A DNA stretch of 64,000 bases from Tellurirhabdus bombi (GCF_021484805.1 NZ_CP090557.1:1042501-1106500); one strand, 5' to 3'. Shown: positions 9,543 to 18,939, counted from the stretch's first letter. The notes: generated by a model from the letters alone, not told the origin. Made by a program: numbers and translations.

Positions 9543-10124
9543 ATGAAACGATTCATAAAAAAATTTCTGGCCTTTAGTGTGCTGCTGGCTTTTGCGTCCT
9601 GCGAAACACAAATGATTGACAAAATTGATGTGTTCAAGCTGGAAACGGGTGCCTACATGCGTACCGTGGCTCCCTGGCCCCTTACCGCCGCCAATGGCAT
9701 CACGTATAAGATCGCGACGCTGCCCGCTGCCCAGGTTGCCATGACCATCGAGGCCGTTGACCCGCAGCAGGGAGCTATGCTTGCTTCGTATGATCTGCAA
9801 GTGCGTTTTGTGGATAATACACCCGCGAACGGCAACAGCGCTAAAGCGTACGTTGATCTGCGCTCGATTCCTGCCGCTAGCTTTACCAAAGACGCTTCGG
9901 TATCGATGTATCCACGGACGCAGTTGGTTTTGACGGCTGCCGAACTGATGACAAAGCTCGGTCTGAAAGCGACGGACGTAGCCGCCAACGACTCCTTTGA
10001 AGTTCACGCGATCATGCGGTTAACCGATGGTCGGAGCTTTACCGACGCCAATTCAGGAAGCGAGATCAAGGGGGGTGCCTATTTTAAATCGCCGTTCTTC
10101 TACCGAATTACGCTGGCGAACTGA
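9543..10124 (+). CDS. Small lipoprotein, third gene of the susCD-like operon
   Basis: 193 residues with a lipoprotein signal, MKRFIKKFLAFSVLLAFASC (C20). The mature part looks beta-rich and has no motif I can name. Its place 15 bases after susD and just before the operon terminator is that of SusE/SusF-type surface binding proteins, so a substrate-binding accessory role is a reasonable inference. It is shorter than classical SusE (about 380 residues), and I do not claim homology. Confidence 0.8.
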   Translation: MKRFIKKFLAFSVLLAFASCETQMIDKIDVFKLETGAYMRTVAPWPLTAANGITYKIATLPAAQVAMTIEAVDPQQGAMLASYDLQVRFVDNTPANGNSAKAYVDLRSIPAASFTKDASVSMYPRTQLVLTAAELMTKLGLKATDVAANDSFEVHAIMRLTDGRSFTDANSGSEIKGGAYFKSPFFYRITLAN

Positions 10125-10209
10125 ACAACCTCTGAATCAATTGAGCACCACAAAAAGGTTGCGTTGAAAGTAGTTACCGTCTATTTCTTTCTTTTCACAG
10201 AAGACAAGT

Positions 10210-10246
10210 CCCGTAGAAGCGTCTGCCGTCTACGGGGCTTTTTTTA
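10210..10246 (+). terminator. Terminator of the susCD-like operon
   Basis: CCCGTAGA (10210-10217) pairs exactly with TCTACGGG (10229-10236) across an 11-base loop. GC and a run of seven T follow. Confidence 0.85.
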
Positions 10247-10281
10247 TTTTTACGCTTTCTTTCACTGAACGCCTTTGCTCC

Positions 10282-10941
10282 ATGAAGTCAATTATTTTCG
10301 GTTTTGTTTTTCTACTGACTTACACGTTTACGTTTGCCCAGACCCAGCCACCTTTCGAAAAGGAAATTCTGGATTTTGAAGCGAAAGACAACTCCAGTAA
10401 ACCGCCTAAAAATGCCATTCTTTTTACCGGTAGCTCGTCCATCCGGCTTTGGCCAGAAATGGAACGTTATTTTCCCGGTAAAGTTATTCTTCAGCGGGGT
10501 TTTGGCGGCTCGCAGCTTTCGGATGTCATTCGGTATGCCGACCGGGTGATTATTAAGTACAAGCCGAAGCAGGTTGTGGTTTATGCGGGTGAAAATGACA
10601 TTGCCCTCAACGTCAGCGCTCAGGAAGTTTACAACCGCTTCGTGACCCTGTTTACCCATGTTCGTACAAAACTGCCCAAAACGCCCTTCGTATTTATTTC
10701 GCTCAAACCCAGCCCTTCGCGGCGGAAGCATCAGGCGGCAGTGCGGGAAGCCAACGACCTGATTCGAGCGTATCTGGCTAAACACAAGAAAACTACTTTT
10801 GTCGATGTGTACACCCCCATGCTGAACGGAACTGGCCCGGATGCACCGATTCGGGGTGAATTATTTAAATCGGACAGCCTGCACATGAACGAAAAAGGCT
10901 ACCAAATCTGGGCGGAGAAACTGCGGCCCGTCCTGCGGTAG
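10282..10941 (+). CDS. Secreted SGNH/GDSL-type esterase
   Basis: 219 residues with a signal peptide (cleavage after about FAQ, residue 20). The SGNH blocks are present. Block I is LFTGSSSIRLW with nucleophile S51, block II is GFGGSQLSD, block III is YAGENDI (the GxND equivalent), and block V is DSLHMNEKG with D198/H201. The family hydrolyses esters of sugars or lipids; the substrate is unknown. It is a single gene with terminators nearby on either side. Confidence 0.88.
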   Translation: MKSIIFGFVFLLTYTFTFAQTQPPFEKEILDFEAKDNSSKPPKNAILFTGSSSIRLWPEMERYFPGKVILQRGFGGSQLSDVIRYADRVIIKYKPKQVVVYAGENDIALNVSAQEVYNRFVTLFTHVRTKLPKTPFVFISLKPSPSRRKHQAAVREANDLIRAYLAKHKKTTFVDVYTPMLNGTGPDAPIRGELFKSDSLHMNEKGYQIWAEKLRPVLR

Positions 10942-10993
10942 CGCAGATAATAAATCCCTGCGACCAAAATTAGTCTTTCTCCCGACGGCTTTT

Positions 10994-11001
10994 TAATTTT
11001 G
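10994..11001 (+). promoter_or_regulatory. -7 element upstream of ahcY
   Basis: TAATTTTG matches TAnnTTTG. No good TTG lies at the expected -33 position. It would give a leader of about 80 bases. I looked for a SAM or SAH riboswitch in that leader and saw only a short GAAGC/GCTTC hairpin. Confidence 0.4.
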
Positions 11002-11089
11002 TACTTTATTTGGAAGCAGCTTCGTAAGTGATTAACAACCAGAGAAAATCTGCATCTCCAATTATACATCAAATTTAGTAGACTGTATT

Positions 11090-12406
11090 ATGTCAACACA
11101 AACGTCCACTTACGTCCCCTATAAGGTTAAGGACATTGCACTGGCCGAGTGGGGCCGCAAGGAAATTCGGCTGGCTGAAGCTGAAATGCCGGGTCTGATG
11201 GCCCTGCGTCAGGAATTCGGACCGTCGAAGCCGCTGGCGGGAGCCCGCGTTGCTGGCTGTCTGCACATGACAATCCAGACCGCCGTTCTGATTGAAACTC
11301 TGGTTGAACTGGGTGCCGAAGTAACCTGGTCTTCCTGCAATATTTTCTCAACGCAAGATCACGCCGCCGCCGCCATTGCCGCAGCGGGTATTTCGGTGTA
11401 TGCCTGGAAAGGCCTGACCGAAGAAGAGTTTAACTGGTGTATCGAACAGACGTTGTTTTTCGGCGAAGAACGCCAGCCGTTGAACATGATTCTGGATGAT
11501 GGTGGTGACTTAACCAACATGGTATTCGATCAGTATCCAGAACTGATTGCAGGCATCAAAGGCTTGTCGGAAGAAACCACTACGGGTGTACACCGCCTGT
11601 ATGAGCGCATGAAAAATGGAACGCTGCACCTGCCTTCCATCAACGTGAACGACTCGGTAACGAAGTCTAAATTCGATAACAAATACGGCTGCCGGGAGTC
11701 ACTGGTAGACGCCATTCGCCGCGCTACGGATTTGATGATGGCTGGAAAAGTAGCCGTTGTTGCCGGTTATGGTGACGTGGGTAAAGGCTCCGCCGAATCC
11801 CTGCGGGGCGTAGGCTGCCGCGTATTGGTTACCGAAATCGACCCAATCTGCGCCCTGCAAGCGGCGATGGATGGTTACGAAGTAATCACGATGGACGAAG
11901 CAGCCGAGCGCGCCAACATCTTCGTGACGGCAACCGGTAACGTGAACATCATTCGCGAACGTCATTTCAGAAAGATGCGTGACAAAGCCGTTGTGTGTAA
12001 CATCGGTCACTTCGACAACGAAATCGACATGGCCTGGTTGAACCAAACCTACGGCAACACCAAGTCGGCCATTAAGCCGCAGGTGGACATGTACGAAATC
12101 GATGGCAAAGAAATCATCGTGCTGGCCGAAGGCCGCCTGGTAAACCTGGGTTGCGCGATGGGTCACCCGTCTTTCGTGATGTCGTGCTCGTTCTCCAACC
12201 AGACGCTGGCGCAGCTGGAATTGTGGAACAACGCGGATAAATACGAGAAAAAAGTATACGTGCTGCCGAAGCACCTGGATGAGAAAGTAGCCGCCTTGCA
12301 CCTGGCTCACGTTGGTGCCAAGCTGGATACGCTCGATAAGGAGCAGGCCGACTATATTGGCGTTCAGGTGGAAGGTCCATTCAAGTCGGAGATGTACCGC
12401 TACTAA
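11090..12406 (+). CDS. ahcY: Adenosylhomocysteinase (SAH hydrolase)
   Basis: 438 residues. It splits S-adenosylhomocysteine into adenosine and homocysteine in the cytosol, relieving product inhibition of methyltransferases. Visible are [17 protein letters not shown] (substrate domain), the NAD-binding stretch [17 protein letters not shown] near 225, [10 protein letters not shown], and the C-terminal KSEMYRY tail that closes over NAD of the neighbouring subunit. Length fits the bacterial family. It is monocistronic, with its own -7 element and a strong terminator. Confidence 0.97.
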   Translation: MSTQTSTYVPYKVKDIALAEWGRKEIRLAEAEMPGLMALRQEFGPSKPLAGARVAGCLHMTIQTAVLIETLVELGAEVTWSSCNIFSTQDHAAAAIAAAGISVYAWKGLTEEEFNWCIEQTLFFGEERQPLNMILDDGGDLTNMVFDQYPELIAGIKGLSEETTTGVHRLYERMKNGTLHLPSINVNDSVTKSKFDNKYGCRESLVDAIRRATDLMMAGKVAVVAGYGDVGKGSAESLRGVGCRVLVTEIDPICALQAAMDGYEVITMDEAAERANIFVTATGNVNIIRERHFRKMRDKAVVCNIGHFDNEIDMAWLNQTYGNTKSAIKPQVDMYEIDGKEIIVLAEGRLVNLGCAMGHPSFVMSCSFSNQTLAQLELWNNADKYEKKVYVLPKHLDEKVAALHLAHVGAKLDTLDKEQADYIGVQVEGPFKSEMYRY

Positions 12407-12428
12407 GCCATAAACAGCTATTTTTCAT

Positions 12429-12467
12429 AAAAAAGCGCGACTTCAGAAACGGAGTTGCGCTTTTTTA
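12429..12467 (+). terminator. Terminator after ahcY
   Basis: AAAAAAGCGC and an ACTTC arm pair with GGAGT and GCGCTTTTTT, with one mismatch between the two blocks and a six-base loop. It is symmetrical enough to work in both directions. Confidence 0.8.
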
Positions 12468-12554
12468 GTTCTTTCTATAAAATTATGTACGTAGTCGGTT
12501 TCTGGTTCGTTTGATTAAAACCGGTCAATCCGGAAAAGTTAACCGCAAAACCAA

Positions 12555-13364
12555 ATGGCTCTTGGTTTAGCAAATATGTATCGAATCAAAAGTTGGTCAG
12601 GCTTTTTTGGCTGTCTGGGATTTCTTTTCGTTAGTGGATTGGCACACGGGTTTTCCGCATCCGATAGTCGCTTTACCAGGCCTGGTTGGCGATCGGACAC
12701 CTTGCTTACGGATACCCTGCTTACGCCTGCGCCGGATTCTGCCGGGCGTATCAAACCCCGCATTACGTTTGCCTTTAACCTCGATTTCCGAACCTCCTTT
12801 CTGCTCCGGCGGCGCGTCAATATCTGGGGAATCAACTCGGGCATTGTCTTTGGCAAAAAGCGCCACCAGCTTACTCTTGGCTATTATTGGGTTTCGTATA
12901 ACACCTATCTAAGGCTCATCAATTGGCGCAAAGATGCGGCCCGACGCATCAACCTGGATTATTACACCGAATCAGACATGTGGTTTGTCAGCACCTTATA
13001 CTGGTGCAATGTGATCAACAACGACCGGTGGATGCTGACCATTCCCATTGAACTCGGCGGTGGAGTGGCCACCACCATGCCCCACGACCTCCGGACGGAT
13101 GTGCAGCTTGACCGCACGAAGCGCGCTTTCTTTGTACCAGCTCAGATCGGCCTTTATACGCAGTGGAAAGCCACACGCTGGGTCGGGCTGAGTGCGCAGA
13201 TTGGCTACCGCTATTCGGTCTTTCAAACGTCTATCAACCAACATTATAACGGAACCTATTATAGTTTTGGTGCTACCATTTACCCGACTTTCTGGATTGA
13301 TGCCTGGCGCTTTATCACTAAAAAAGAGCCCCTTAAGCCCCTTCATCCACGGCGTGTCAAATAA
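12555..13364 (+). CDS. Exported hypothetical protein, probably beta-barrel
   Basis: 269 residues, not recognised. The start is either ATG 12555 or ATG 12576; both leave a signal peptide (SGFFGCLGFLFVSGLAHG). After a short linker, alternating hydrophobic and aromatic stretches occur (e.g. LTLGYYWVSYNTYLRLINW, WVGLSAQIGYRYSVF), as expected of an outer-membrane beta-barrel. The C-terminus is basic (PLKPLHPRRVK), which is not a classic barrel ending. It stands alone between ahcY and an M1 peptidase gene. Confidence 0.75.
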   Translation: MALGLANMYRIKSWSGFFGCLGFLFVSGLAHGFSASDSRFTRPGWRSDTLLTDTLLTPAPDSAGRIKPRITFAFNLDFRTSFLLRRRVNIWGINSGIVFGKKRHQLTLGYYWVSYNTYLRLINWRKDAARRINLDYYTESDMWFVSTLYWCNVINNDRWMLTIPIELGGGVATTMPHDLRTDVQLDRTKRAFFVPAQIGLYTQWKATRWVGLSAQIGYRYSVFQTSINQHYNGTYYSFGATIYPTFWIDAWRFITKKEPLKPLHPRRVK

Positions 13365-13418
13365 GGCTGAAAAATGCCTCTTTCTCCTGCCGCTCCCGAT
13401 CCGTACCCGATTATTTTG

Positions 13419-13426
13419 TATCTTTG
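13419..13426 (+). promoter_or_regulatory. -7 element upstream of the first M1 peptidase
   Basis: TATCTTTG matches TAnnTTTG and lies 22 bases before the ATG at 13449. No clear -33 TTG is seen. Confidence 0.4.
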
Positions 13427-13448
13427 ACTACAACTTGTACGCCGGTTC

Positions 13449-15095
13449 ATGAAACATTATTTACGACTCATTGTCTTTCTTTTTTGTCCGATTATTCTTC
13501 AGGCACAAACGTCTGACTTACCTCCTGAACCTAAGAAATTCACCCGCCAAGATACGCTTCGTGGCTCGCTACGCCCCGAACGCACTTGCTACGACGTTAC
13601 CTTTTATGACCTTAATCTGACTGTTAACCCGTCTACCAAAGCCATTGCTGGTCACAACATCATACGCTACCGGGTTAAAACGCCGTTCTCGCGCATGCAG
13701 GTTGACTTGTTCGAAAACCTGGCCGTTGAGAGCATCACGCAGGCGGGCCAAGCATTGAAGTTCGAGCGGGAAGGCGCCGCTATCTGGATTACCATGGACA
13801 CGCCGCAAACCGCTGGAAAAATTCAGGAGATTAAAGTAACCTACAGCGGCAAGCCCCGCGAAGCCATCAAGGCCCCCTGGGATGGCGGATTCTCGTGGAA
13901 AAAAGACAGCACGGGAAAAGACTGGGTTGGTGTTTCCTGCGAAGGGTTGGGCGCTAGTTCCTGGTGGCCCTGCAAAGACCATCTTTCCGACGAGCCAGAC
14001 TCGATGCGGATGACATTCCGGGTGCCACGTGGCCTCACCGCTGTCTCCAACGGGGTGCTTCGGAGTCGCCGCGAGGTCGGTGCAGCCCAGACGGAGTTTG
14101 TCTGGGCAGTTAGTTACCCCATCAACAGTTATAACGTGACCTTTAATCTGGGCGATTACGTTCACTTTTCCGATACCTACCGGAGTCGCGACCATAAATA
14201 CCTCAAACTGAATTACTACGTTCTCAAATACAACACTAAAAAAGCGAAGCCCCACTTCGAGCAGGTGAAAGGAATGCTGGATTGCTACGAGTGGCATTTT
14301 GGGCATTATCCGTTCTGGCGGGATGGTTTCGCGCTGGTTGAAACGCCTTACTGGGGCATGGAACACCAAAGCGCCATTGCTTACGGCAACAATTACCAAA
14401 ACAATCCGTTTGGTTTTGATTTTATCATTATTCACGAAAGCGGCCACGAATATTTTGGCAATAGCGTTAGCTGCGCCGATCACGCCGAAATGTGGATTCA
14501 CGAGGCCTTTACCACCTACATGGAGTCGATTTATGTGGAGTGTACCCAGGGCTATGAACAATCGCAGAAATACATTGCTACCCAGAAGAAGCTGGTTAAA
14601 AATCAGTTTCCAATGCTGGGACCGCTGGGCGTTAATTACGAAGCCCAGGACAACGACATTTATTACAAGGGCGCCTGGCTGCTGAACACCCTGCGTCACG
14701 TTGTGGATGACGATGATCTTTGGTTCCGGGCACTGCGGCAAGTGTACACGGACATGAAGCACTCGGTTGTTTCGACCCCAAGAGTAATTGAGTTGATGAG
14801 TCGGGAACTAAAAAGAGATGTAAAACCTATTTTTAATCAGTATCTTAACTACGCAAAATTGCCCGTGTTCGAATACAAAGTAACCGATAAAGGCGAAACG
14901 CTGGAAATTCAGCATCGCTGGGATGCGGAGGGTGAAGGTTTTACGATGCCGACCAAAGTTGGTTTTGGATTTAATCCCAAACACACCATCTATCCGACCC
15001 GCGAATGGCAGACTACCGTTTTGAAAAAGCAAAATGGCTGGTTTCACGTAGCATCAAATTTATATCTGATCGGCATCCGACCACTTTCTTTATGA
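13449..15095 (+). CDS. M1-family zinc metallopeptidase, short form
   Basis: 548 residues with a signal peptide ending near LQAQ. The zinc site HEXXH-18-E is complete: H329, H333 and E352 (HESGHEYFGNS to IHEAF). The exopeptidase motif appears as YWGMEHQSA in place of GAMEN. The N-terminal beta-saddle domain (about 40-230) is present. The C-terminus is short, without the helical domain of aminopeptidase N. It probably cleaves peptides in the periplasm. The next gene starts 25 bases downstream, so co-transcription is possible. Confidence 0.92.
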   Translation: MKHYLRLIVFLFCPIILQAQTSDLPPEPKKFTRQDTLRGSLRPERTCYDVTFYDLNLTVNPSTKAIAGHNIIRYRVKTPFSRMQVDLFENLAVESITQAGQALKFEREGAAIWITMDTPQTAGKIQEIKVTYSGKPREAIKAPWDGGFSWKKDSTGKDWVGVSCEGLGASSWWPCKDHLSDEPDSMRMTFRVPRGLTAVSNGVLRSRREVGAAQTEFVWAVSYPINSYNVTFNLGDYVHFSDTYRSRDHKYLKLNYYVLKYNTKKAKPHFEQVKGMLDCYEWHFGHYPFWRDGFALVETPYWGMEHQSAIAYGNNYQNNPFGFDFIIIHESGHEYFGNSVSCADHAEMWIHEAFTTYMESIYVECTQGYEQSQKYIATQKKLVKNQFPMLGPLGVNYEAQDNDIYYKGAWLLNTLRHVVDDDDLWFRALRQVYTDMKHSVVSTPRVIELMSRELKRDVKPIFNQYLNYAKLPVFEYKVTDKGETLEIQHRWDAEGEGFTMPTKVGFGFNPKHTIYPTREWQTTVLKKQNGWFHVASNLYLIGIRPLSL

Positions 15096-15120
15096 TTTAT
15101 TAGGTGTCTTCACCTGACCT

Positions 15121-15891
15121 ATGCGAAATCTATTTGGTAAACTAATTCTTGCCTGCCTCCTACTGTCGGGATGCCGGACAAACTATCACCTGACGGGACA
15201 AACTGCCCAGCGCCTTGAGGTGAACCAGACGGTTGCTACCGATAGCAGCCTCTCCCAGATGCTACAGCCTTACCGTCAGAGACTTGATCAGACGATGAAT
15301 GAAGTGCTGGTTCAGTCGGCGGTACGATTGGATAAAGCCAAGCCGGAATCTGCACTGAACAACCTGCTGGCCGATGCATTACTGATTCAGGCTCGCCAGC
15401 GCACGGGCCAGGCTATTGATCTTTCGCACTTGAATTATGGCGGTATTCGCAATTCGCTTCCCCAGGGGCCGATTCGTGTCAGTCATATTTTTGAGGTGAT
15501 GCCTTTCGACAACAAAATTACCATCCTCACCCTAAATGGACCGGGGTTGCTGCAATTCCTGAATCACTTTATAAGTCGGGAAGCGGGCGAACGCGTATTG
15601 ATCATCGGTGGTGCCCGCGTGGTTGCCAACGCTTCGGGAATTGAATCGATTGCTTTTTCGGATGGCCGCACCTTCCAGGCCAGCGCCCTGCAACCCGCCC
15701 AAACTTTCAAGGTGGCTCTTAGCGATTACATTGCCGAAGGAGGCGACGATGCTTTTTTCCTGAAAAATGCCCAGAAACGGGAAGATACCGGTTTTCTGAT
15801 CCGCGAAGCTTTTATTGATTATTTCCGGCAACTTGGAAAGTCCGGCCAACCCATTAACCCGACCATTGATGGACGCATTACACGCAACTAG
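15121..15891 (+). CDS. 5'-nucleotidase C-terminal-domain lipoprotein
   Basis: 256 residues with a lipoprotein signal, MRNLFGKLILACLLLSGC (C18). The body matches only the C-terminal substrate-binding domain of UshA-type 5'-nucleotidases: LNNLLADALL, NYGGIRNSLPQGPI, VMPFDNKITILTL and DYIAEGGDDAF. The catalytic metallophosphatase half is encoded by the next gene, whose ATG lies inside this gene, so the two should be translationally coupled. Without the partner this protein has no metal site. It probably helps recover nucleosides and phosphate from nucleotides outside the inner membrane. Confidence 0.88.
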   Translation: MRNLFGKLILACLLLSGCRTNYHLTGQTAQRLEVNQTVATDSSLSQMLQPYRQRLDQTMNEVLVQSAVRLDKAKPESALNNLLADALLIQARQRTGQAIDLSHLNYGGIRNSLPQGPIRVSHIFEVMPFDNKITILTLNGPGLLQFLNHFISREAGERVLIIGGARVVANASGIESIAFSDGRTFQASALQPAQTFKVALSDYIAEGGDDAFFLKNAQKREDTGFLIREAFIDYFRQLGKSGQPINPTIDGRITRN

Positions 15892-16786
15892 ACGCGATTT
15901 TCTAAAGTTACTCGGCACGGCCGCCGTTATCGGTAGCGTGGCGCCCGAAGCCTTGGCAGGAGCCAAAACCACGAAAATAACCATTCTGCATACCAACGAC
16001 GTGCACAGTCGCCTCGACCCCTTCCCGATGGATGGCAGCCGCAACGCGGGTAAAGGTGGCGTTGCCCGCCGGGCGGCTCTGATCGACCAGATTCGTCGGG
16101 AGCAGGAAGCCGTGTTGGTGTTTGATGCCGGTGATTTGTTTCAGGGAACGCCTTACTTTAACTTCTACAATGGCGAGCCGGAAATTCTGGCCATGAACCG
16201 GATGCAGTACGACGCCGCCACCATCGGAAACCACGATTTCGACGGCGGGATCGAGAACATGCGGGATCAATTCGCAAAGGCTAAATTTCCGTTTCTGATT
16301 GCCAACTACGACTTCCGAAATACCGTCATGGAAGGCCGGACGGAGCCTTACAAAATCTTCAACAAGGGGGGCATCCGGATTGGCGTTTTTGGCTTGGGCA
16401 TTGAACCCAAAGGACTCATTCCCGCCAACCTGTACAAAGAAACCCGGTACCTCGATCCGGTCGAAACGGCGAATAATACGGCAGCTATGCTGCGCAACGA
16501 CAAGAAATGCAATTACGTCATTTGCCTGTCGCACCTGGGTTACGATTACAAAGAAAACACCATTTCCGACCGCAGGCTGGCGGCCCAAAGCCGTAATCTG
16601 GATCTGATTATCGGTGGCCATACGCACACGTTTCTGGAAACGCCCGCTAGCGTGATGAACGCCGACGGAAAGCCGGTTTTGATCAATCAGGTGGGTTGGG
16701 CCGGTATTTATCTGGGCCGATTTGATTTGGTTTTTGAAGCAGGCAAGGCAACCGTTCAGGACGGACAGGCGGTACCTGTTCGGTAG
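15869..16786 (+). CDS. Metallophosphatase (5'-nucleotidase N-terminal domain) with Tat signal
   Basis: 305 residues from ATG 15869. That start puts a twin-arginine signal (TRRDFLKLLGTAAVIGSVAP) at the N-terminus, whereas the upstream alternative at 15815 would bury it. All calcineurin-like phosphoesterase motifs are present: ILHTNDVHSR, FDAGDLFQG, IGNHDFDGG, CLSHLG and GGHTHTF. It ends where the UshA C-terminal domain would begin. It overlaps the preceding C-terminal-domain gene by 23 bases. Together the two encode a complete 5'-nucleotidase with the domains in reverse gene order. Confidence 0.9.
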   Translation: MDALHATRRDFLKLLGTAAVIGSVAPEALAGAKTTKITILHTNDVHSRLDPFPMDGSRNAGKGGVARRAALIDQIRREQEAVLVFDAGDLFQGTPYFNFYNGEPEILAMNRMQYDAATIGNHDFDGGIENMRDQFAKAKFPFLIANYDFRNTVMEGRTEPYKIFNKGGIRIGVFGLGIEPKGLIPANLYKETRYLDPVETANNTAAMLRNDKKCNYVICLSHLGYDYKENTISDRRLAAQSRNLDLIIGGHTHTFLETPASVMNADGKPVLINQVGWAGIYLGRFDLVFEAGKATVQDGQAVPVR

Positions 16787-16937
16787 TTTTCGAGCTCAAT
16801 AAACCGTTAATTATTCCTAAATCCGAACCATCAAATTCATAAACTTTGTTAAAATAATACCGGTGTATCTGTTCATCGGCCCATGACGTTGTATTTTTAT
16901 ATCCAACTGATTGAGAGCTTGAACAAGGGATAAAAGA

Positions 16938-18872
16938 ATGACAAAGCAGCGAATACGATGGATTGCCGTGTTGATGACGGTAGGGTTGTTGGGGTTGATT
17001 TCTCTGCAACTTTTCTGGATCAACAACGCGCTATCGCTTCAAAAAGAACAATTCGATTATAAAGTAACGGATGCCCTGCAAGAGGTGATTCGGACGCTCG
17101 AACGGCAGGAAATTCAGTACCTGACCCGCCAGCGCCTGAGCCAGCAAGAGAAGCAGCAACGCCTAATGGCCATTGCACGCCCCGCCAAGGTAGAAGAACG
17201 GAAACCAGTTGCCAAAAAAATACAGCGCCAGCAGCCTACAACGGAGCCTTCTTCAGCTCCGTCGAGTGAATCCCTACTGGTCGGGGAGTCTACCTACCCG
17301 AACGCGCTGTCGAATTCCAACGCTTCGCTTCGCCTGACCGGCGACCGGGCAGTGCGGCTACGGCCCCACCCCCAGGTTTCCCCCTCGGATGTGCTGCACG
17401 CTGATTTTCAGAAACTATCCGAAGTACAACAACGCTTTCTGGAAGACATCATTCGTCAGCAGGATGCTCTGGGGCCGGAAGAATTGTGGAACCTGCAACT
17501 GCGCCAGCAACAGCATTTAAACCAGTTGGTCGATCGGGTTTTTCAGCGTCAATTGAAACTGATGGTTGGTCAGGAGCAACCTGATACTGTTTCGCTGGTG
17601 AAGCCCGTGACCGTGGCTAAGAAAGAGATCGTTCGGAAGGTATTGTCGCGCAAAAGGAATGCCGCTCCCGTTGGGTCGGTCTCCTCGCCCGTTTCGTCCG
17701 TGATTAGCGACCGGTTGACGAAAGCAACCCGCCAATCGGAAATGGTAAAAGAGGTTATTCAGGATTTACTGTTTGCGAATCGGCCCATCGAAAGCCGCGT
17801 GAATCGCTACATTGTTGATACGTTGCTGAAGCGGGCGGTTCAGGAGCGGGGTATTACCATTCCGTTTGAATACGGCGTTCGGACGCGGCAGGGCACTGCA
17901 TCGGCCAAACCAGCGTTACTTTTCGCTTCGCACAAAAGGACTCAAGATCAAGCTGAAGCCAGTTTAGAGGATCGAAAAATCTACAAGGCAGTACTTTTTC
18001 CGAATAATCTCTACGAAAGTGGCAACATGCTGTACGTTTATTTTCCGAATCAGGAAGAGTTTATTCTCCGGCAGATGATGGCCACGCTGGCGAGTTCGGC
18101 GGTAATTGTTCTGGTCATTATGGCTTGCTTTTACATTGCCATTAGCACCATTGTCCGGCAGAAAAAACTGGCGGATATTAAGAATGACTTCATCAACAAC
18201 ATGACCCATGAGTTTAAAACGCCTATTTCCACAATCTCACTGGCGGTAGAAATGGCGCAGGACCAGTTGACAGGCGGCCCCACAGAACCGTCCCGGCTGA
18301 CGCGCTACATGGGAATTATCAAGGAAGAGACGAAAAGACTCGGCACGCACGTTGAGAAAGTGTTGCAAATGGCACTGCTTGATCGTGGCGAAGTCAAGCT
18401 AAAGCTGTCAGAAGTTAATATTCACGATACCCTAGTCCGGGTTTTGAATACGATTGGCCTTCAGATTGAGCAGAAACAAGGGCAGGTAACGATGGATTTT
18501 GAGGCGGAAAACGAACTGATTGAAGCCGACGAAGTGCACCTTAGTAATATTATTTACAACCTTTTGGACAACGCCATCAAATATTCACCCGAAAGTCCGA
18601 ACATCACGCTGCGGACGCGTAGCCTGGAAAACGGCGTGAGCGTTACCATTGCTGATAACGGCATTGGCATGTCGAAAGAGCAAATCAACCGAATTTTCGA
18701 GAAATTTTACCGGGTGCCAACGGGTAACCTGCACGATGTCAAAGGATTTGGCTTAGGCCTTAGTTACGTCAAAAAGATGATTGACGAACACCACGGCAGC
18801 ATCCGGGTCAGAAGCCAGCCCGGCAAAGGAAGCGAATTTGAAGTAGTTATTCCATACAAACAAACGAGTTAA
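16938..18872 (+). CDS. Sensor histidine kinase
   Basis: 644 residues. TM1 is about 8-28 and TM2 about 380-405, enclosing a long periplasmic region that is rich in Gln, Arg and Ser and looks partly coiled-coil or disordered. The kinase core has H424 in NMTHEFKTP, an N box (NLLDNAIKYSPES), G1 (IADNGIGM), an F box (IFEKFYR) and G2 (GFGLGLSYVKKM). No HAMP or PAS domain is evident. The response regulator follows after 67 bases that contain a long hairpin. The signal sensed is unknown. Confidence 0.93.
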   Translation: MTKQRIRWIAVLMTVGLLGLISLQLFWINNALSLQKEQFDYKVTDALQEVIRTLERQEIQYLTRQRLSQQEKQQRLMAIARPAKVEERKPVAKKIQRQQPTTEPSSAPSSESLLVGESTYPNALSNSNASLRLTGDRAVRLRPHPQVSPSDVLHADFQKLSEVQQRFLEDIIRQQDALGPEELWNLQLRQQQHLNQLVDRVFQRQLKLMVGQEQPDTVSLVKPVTVAKKEIVRKVLSRKRNAAPVGSVSSPVSSVISDRLTKATRQSEMVKEVIQDLLFANRPIESRVNRYIVDTLLKRAVQERGITIPFEYGVRTRQGTASAKPALLFASHKRTQDQAEASLEDRKIYKAVLFPNNLYESGNMLYVYFPNQEEFILRQMMATLASSAVIVLVIMACFYIAISTIVRQKKLADIKNDFINNMTHEFKTPISTISLAVEMAQDQLTGGPTEPSRLTRYMGIIKEETKRLGTHVEKVLQMALLDRGEVKLKLSEVNIHDTLVRVLNTIGLQIEQKQGQVTMDFEAENELIEADEVHLSNIIYNLLDNAIKYSPESPNITLRTRSLENGVSVTIADNGIGMSKEQINRIFEKFYRVPTGNLHDVKGFGLGLSYVKKMIDEHHGSIRVRSQPGKGSEFEVVIPYKQTS

Positions 18873-18879
18873 CTAACTG

Positions 18880-18926
18880 ATGACGCAGGAGTGGGCAGTG
18901 GCTTTTCCAGTCTGCTCCTGCGTCAT
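18880..18926 (+). repeat. Long imperfect hairpin between kinase and regulator genes
   Basis: ATGACGCAGGAG (18880-18891) pairs exactly with CTCCTGCGTCAT (18915-18926). Inside it GCAG/CTGC and TGG/CCA continue the stem around CTTTT. No T-run follows, so it is not a typical terminator; it may set the ratio of kinase to regulator. Confidence 0.6.
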
Positions 18927-18939
18927 GTAGAACAAGATC

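Noticed and set aside
10942-11089. SAM or SAH riboswitch before ahcY
   Set aside because: Only a 5-bp hairpin is visible in the leader; no conserved core could be matched by eye.
13569-14762. 397-codon open frame opposite the M1 peptidase
   Set aside because: It lies wholly antisense to a gene with an intact zinc site, has no recognisable domain, and is explained by codon bias. The same holds for the long antisense frames at 6992-7735, 15908-16627 and 11699-12310.
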